Shown here: positions 62,844 through 64,000 of the stretch, one piece after another
Position numbering within the stretch: the stretch's first letter is position 1
Layout: each line of letters starts with the position of its first letter
NCBI RefSeq assembly: GCF_002386445.1
Contig: NZ_DGIR01000021.1
Location: 186,001-250,000 of the forward strand
Length of the DNA stretch: 64,000 bases
Direction: 5' to 3'
Source of the DNA: Pseudomonas sp. UBA4617
GTDB lineage: Bacteria; Pseudomonadota; Gammaproteobacteria; Pseudomonadales; Pseudomonadaceae
Notes under the pieces: model-generated
Seen by the model: the letters and a program-made list of their open reading frames with translations, nothing else
Told to the model about the DNA's origin: nothing
Database searches by the model: none
Made by a program: the position numbers and the translations under genes

Positions 62844-64000
62844 CTAAAACTCATGCATCTCAGTCATCGGCCCAAGCGAATTCTCTCGTAGCGGTTCATC
62901 GCTTGGGTCGTACACCAAGCCTCGAATCTTGTGATAGATCAAGCTGCCCGGCACATATTCGATACGCGGTGCGTCAGATGCTTTCGCACCCCTGAGCCCC
63001 ATGCCACCCTTGAAGCGGAATGTCATCGACTCCGCTGCGCAGGTCACGTGCGAGAACAGCACGATGTTGGTTCCGCAGTCCTGCTGCACCGAACTGAACA
63101 TCACACCGTCAATTCGGGGTTTGCAGTGCGTCGCCAGGTACTCGGCGATGACCTGGGTAGTCAGATAGTCGCGCTCCAGGCCTGGTAGAACCGGCAGAGT
63201 AATCTCGCCGTGCAGATACCTCAGAAATTCTCGCCGGCCTTCTTTGGCGAAAAACGCTGGATCGAAAAAGCTAAGCATGGGCCCCGGATCAGCCTCCTCC
63301 AGGCGCGTGAAGTCCAGCACCCTGACGTCTTTGTTCAATCTGAACTCACCGCTCACGACCGTGCCGCCCACTGGTGGCCGAAGTTCGGCGATGCAAGTCA
63401 GGCGTTCCAGCGCACCATAGAAAGCAGGGACGCCAGCGGGATTCATCCTGCCCTCGCCCGCCCTGACCTTCGGCGGCGCCCCGAGATTGCGGGCAGGATT
63501 GGCCAGGATTTCATCCACGCTTCCCGATGTCAGGCAGGTGCGGGCGCGGTAAATCGGCGGTGCGTTGTCGGGCGAGAGTACACGAACAACCGCGTGTTCA
63601 CCCAATGGGGCGCAGTATTCACCCAGGTCTTCGAACAACCAGTCAAGAAAGGCCTTCGCGTTATCGTTGAAAAACCGATTGCCGTGCTTCATGCCCTCCT
63701 GGAATTCGCCCCACTGAAAGCGAATGTCGTTCGGCATCGCGGACACCCTGGAGTACGTCACACCATCGCTGTATGACGCGAGTTCACTGCACACCGCCGC
63801 AACGATAGGTTCGACGTTGTCGCAGCCAAACACTTCGCCGACCCAGAAATCGAGCGGGTTACCGTGCTGGTATTGCTCAGATTCAACACCATTCCAGCGG
63901 AAGTCGAACTCGCCCTCACAGATGTAACGATCGAGGATTGCCTTGACGAGGGTGACGATCTCAGAGAGCGGGACGCATTGGCTGTTCGAGTCACACAGGC
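62844..64000 (-). CDS. RES-domain protein, probable NAD-degrading toxin, 5' end outside window
   Basis: The frame is open to base 64000, so the start lies beyond the window; a GTG at 63833 is internal. At least 385 residues are present. The N-terminal part (CDSNSQCVPLSEIVTLVKAI, YQHGNPLDFWVGEVFG) looks like the helical domain that often precedes RES. The RES domain follows (IYRARTCL, GRMNPAGVPAFYGALERL, CIAELRP, LNKDVRVLDFT) and keeps the Arg and Glu used for NAD binding. RES toxins deplete NAD+; partner antitoxins are usually XRE/Xre-MbcA proteins, not visible here. Confidence 0.82.
   Translation of the reverse strand, partial: LCDSNSQCVPLSEIVTLVKAILDRYICEGEFDFRWNGVESEQYQHGNPLDFWVGEVFGCDNVEPIVAAVCSELASYSDGVTYSRVSAMPNDIRFQWGEFQEGMKHGNRFFNDNAKAFLDWLFEDLGEYCAPLGEHAVVRVLSPDNAPPIYRARTCLTSGSVDEILANPARNLGAPPKVRAGEGRMNPAGVPAFYGALERLTCIAELRPPVGGTVVSGEFRLNKDVRVLDFTRLEEADPGPMLSFFDPAFFAKEGRREFLRYLHGEITLPVLPGLERDYLTTQVIAEYLATHCKPRIDGVMFSSVQQDCGTNIVLFSHVTCAAESMTFRFKGGMGLRGAKASDAPRIEYVPGSLIYHKIRGLVYDPSDEPLRENSLGPMTEMHEF

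Noticed and set aside
1..64000. CRISPR arrays, rRNA genes, integrases or insertion-sequence transposases
   Set aside because: I found no regularly spaced repeats, rRNA signatures or recombinase/transposase motifs in the window.

Overview
The window looks like chromosome of a Pseudomonas of the P. putida group. Gene content and order match that lineage as I know it: mksF-mksE-mksB, creA-proB-obg-rpmA-rplU/ispB, the Lon-like protease block, gdhA, ettA, morA and glyA. GC content is high, and short 'gcgggcaagcccgctcccacagg'-type REP palindromes lie between many genes. All calls come from reading the sequence and remembered protein families; no database search was run.

Layout. 1-10.2 kb: 3' part of an aldehyde dehydrogenase, a large MscS-type channel, the alkA-ada alkylation-repair pair, an orphan FecI/FecR signalling pair with a Fur-box-like site, and two MFS exporters. 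10.4-15.4 kb: an elongator tRNA-Met with promoter and terminator, a LysE exporter facing a LysR regulator, two secreted proteins, then rimI with a long HolD-like psi gene. 15.6-20.4 kb: the MksFEB condensin. 20.6-27.4 kb: creA, proB, obg, rpmA, rplU, ispB, yjdM, a Fur-box-preceded small gene, fklB. 27.5-45 kb: envelope and housekeeping genes, a Lon-like protease, DUF3015 and DUF4105 proteins, a GreA/GreB-like protein, gdhA, ettA, the c-di-GMP protein MorA and glyA. 45-53.4 kb: a more variable zone with a BASS-type transporter, a frameshifted RidA remnant, mmuM, an amino-acid ABC transporter lacking a local ATPase, malate dehydrogenase, an HxlR-like remnant, TraX-like and YqaA-like membrane proteins, and chrA.

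53.4-64 kb is the boundary and left part of an accessory island. It begins with a scar of broken genes (a membrane-protein tail, an MFS fragment, a GNAT gene with an internal deletion, and an Lrp/AsnC gene without its 5' end). Then come a hipA-hipB toxin-antitoxin pair, a roughly 860-bp AT-richer spacer, and a two-gene operon. That operon encodes a protein with ribbon-helix-helix-like and XRE-like regions, and a roughly 1100-residue fusion of an ImmA/IrrE-type metalloprotease, a UvrD/Rep-family helicase and a C-terminal iron-sulfur-type Cys cluster. Divergent from it is an Fe(II)/2-oxoglutarate oxygenase, followed by a RES-domain toxin that runs off the window end.

The protease-helicase fusion with its DNA-binding partner is the best candidate for a poorly described defence or stress-response system. 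My inference is that the ImmA-like domain controls the partner regulator, while the helicase acts on foreign or damaged DNA.
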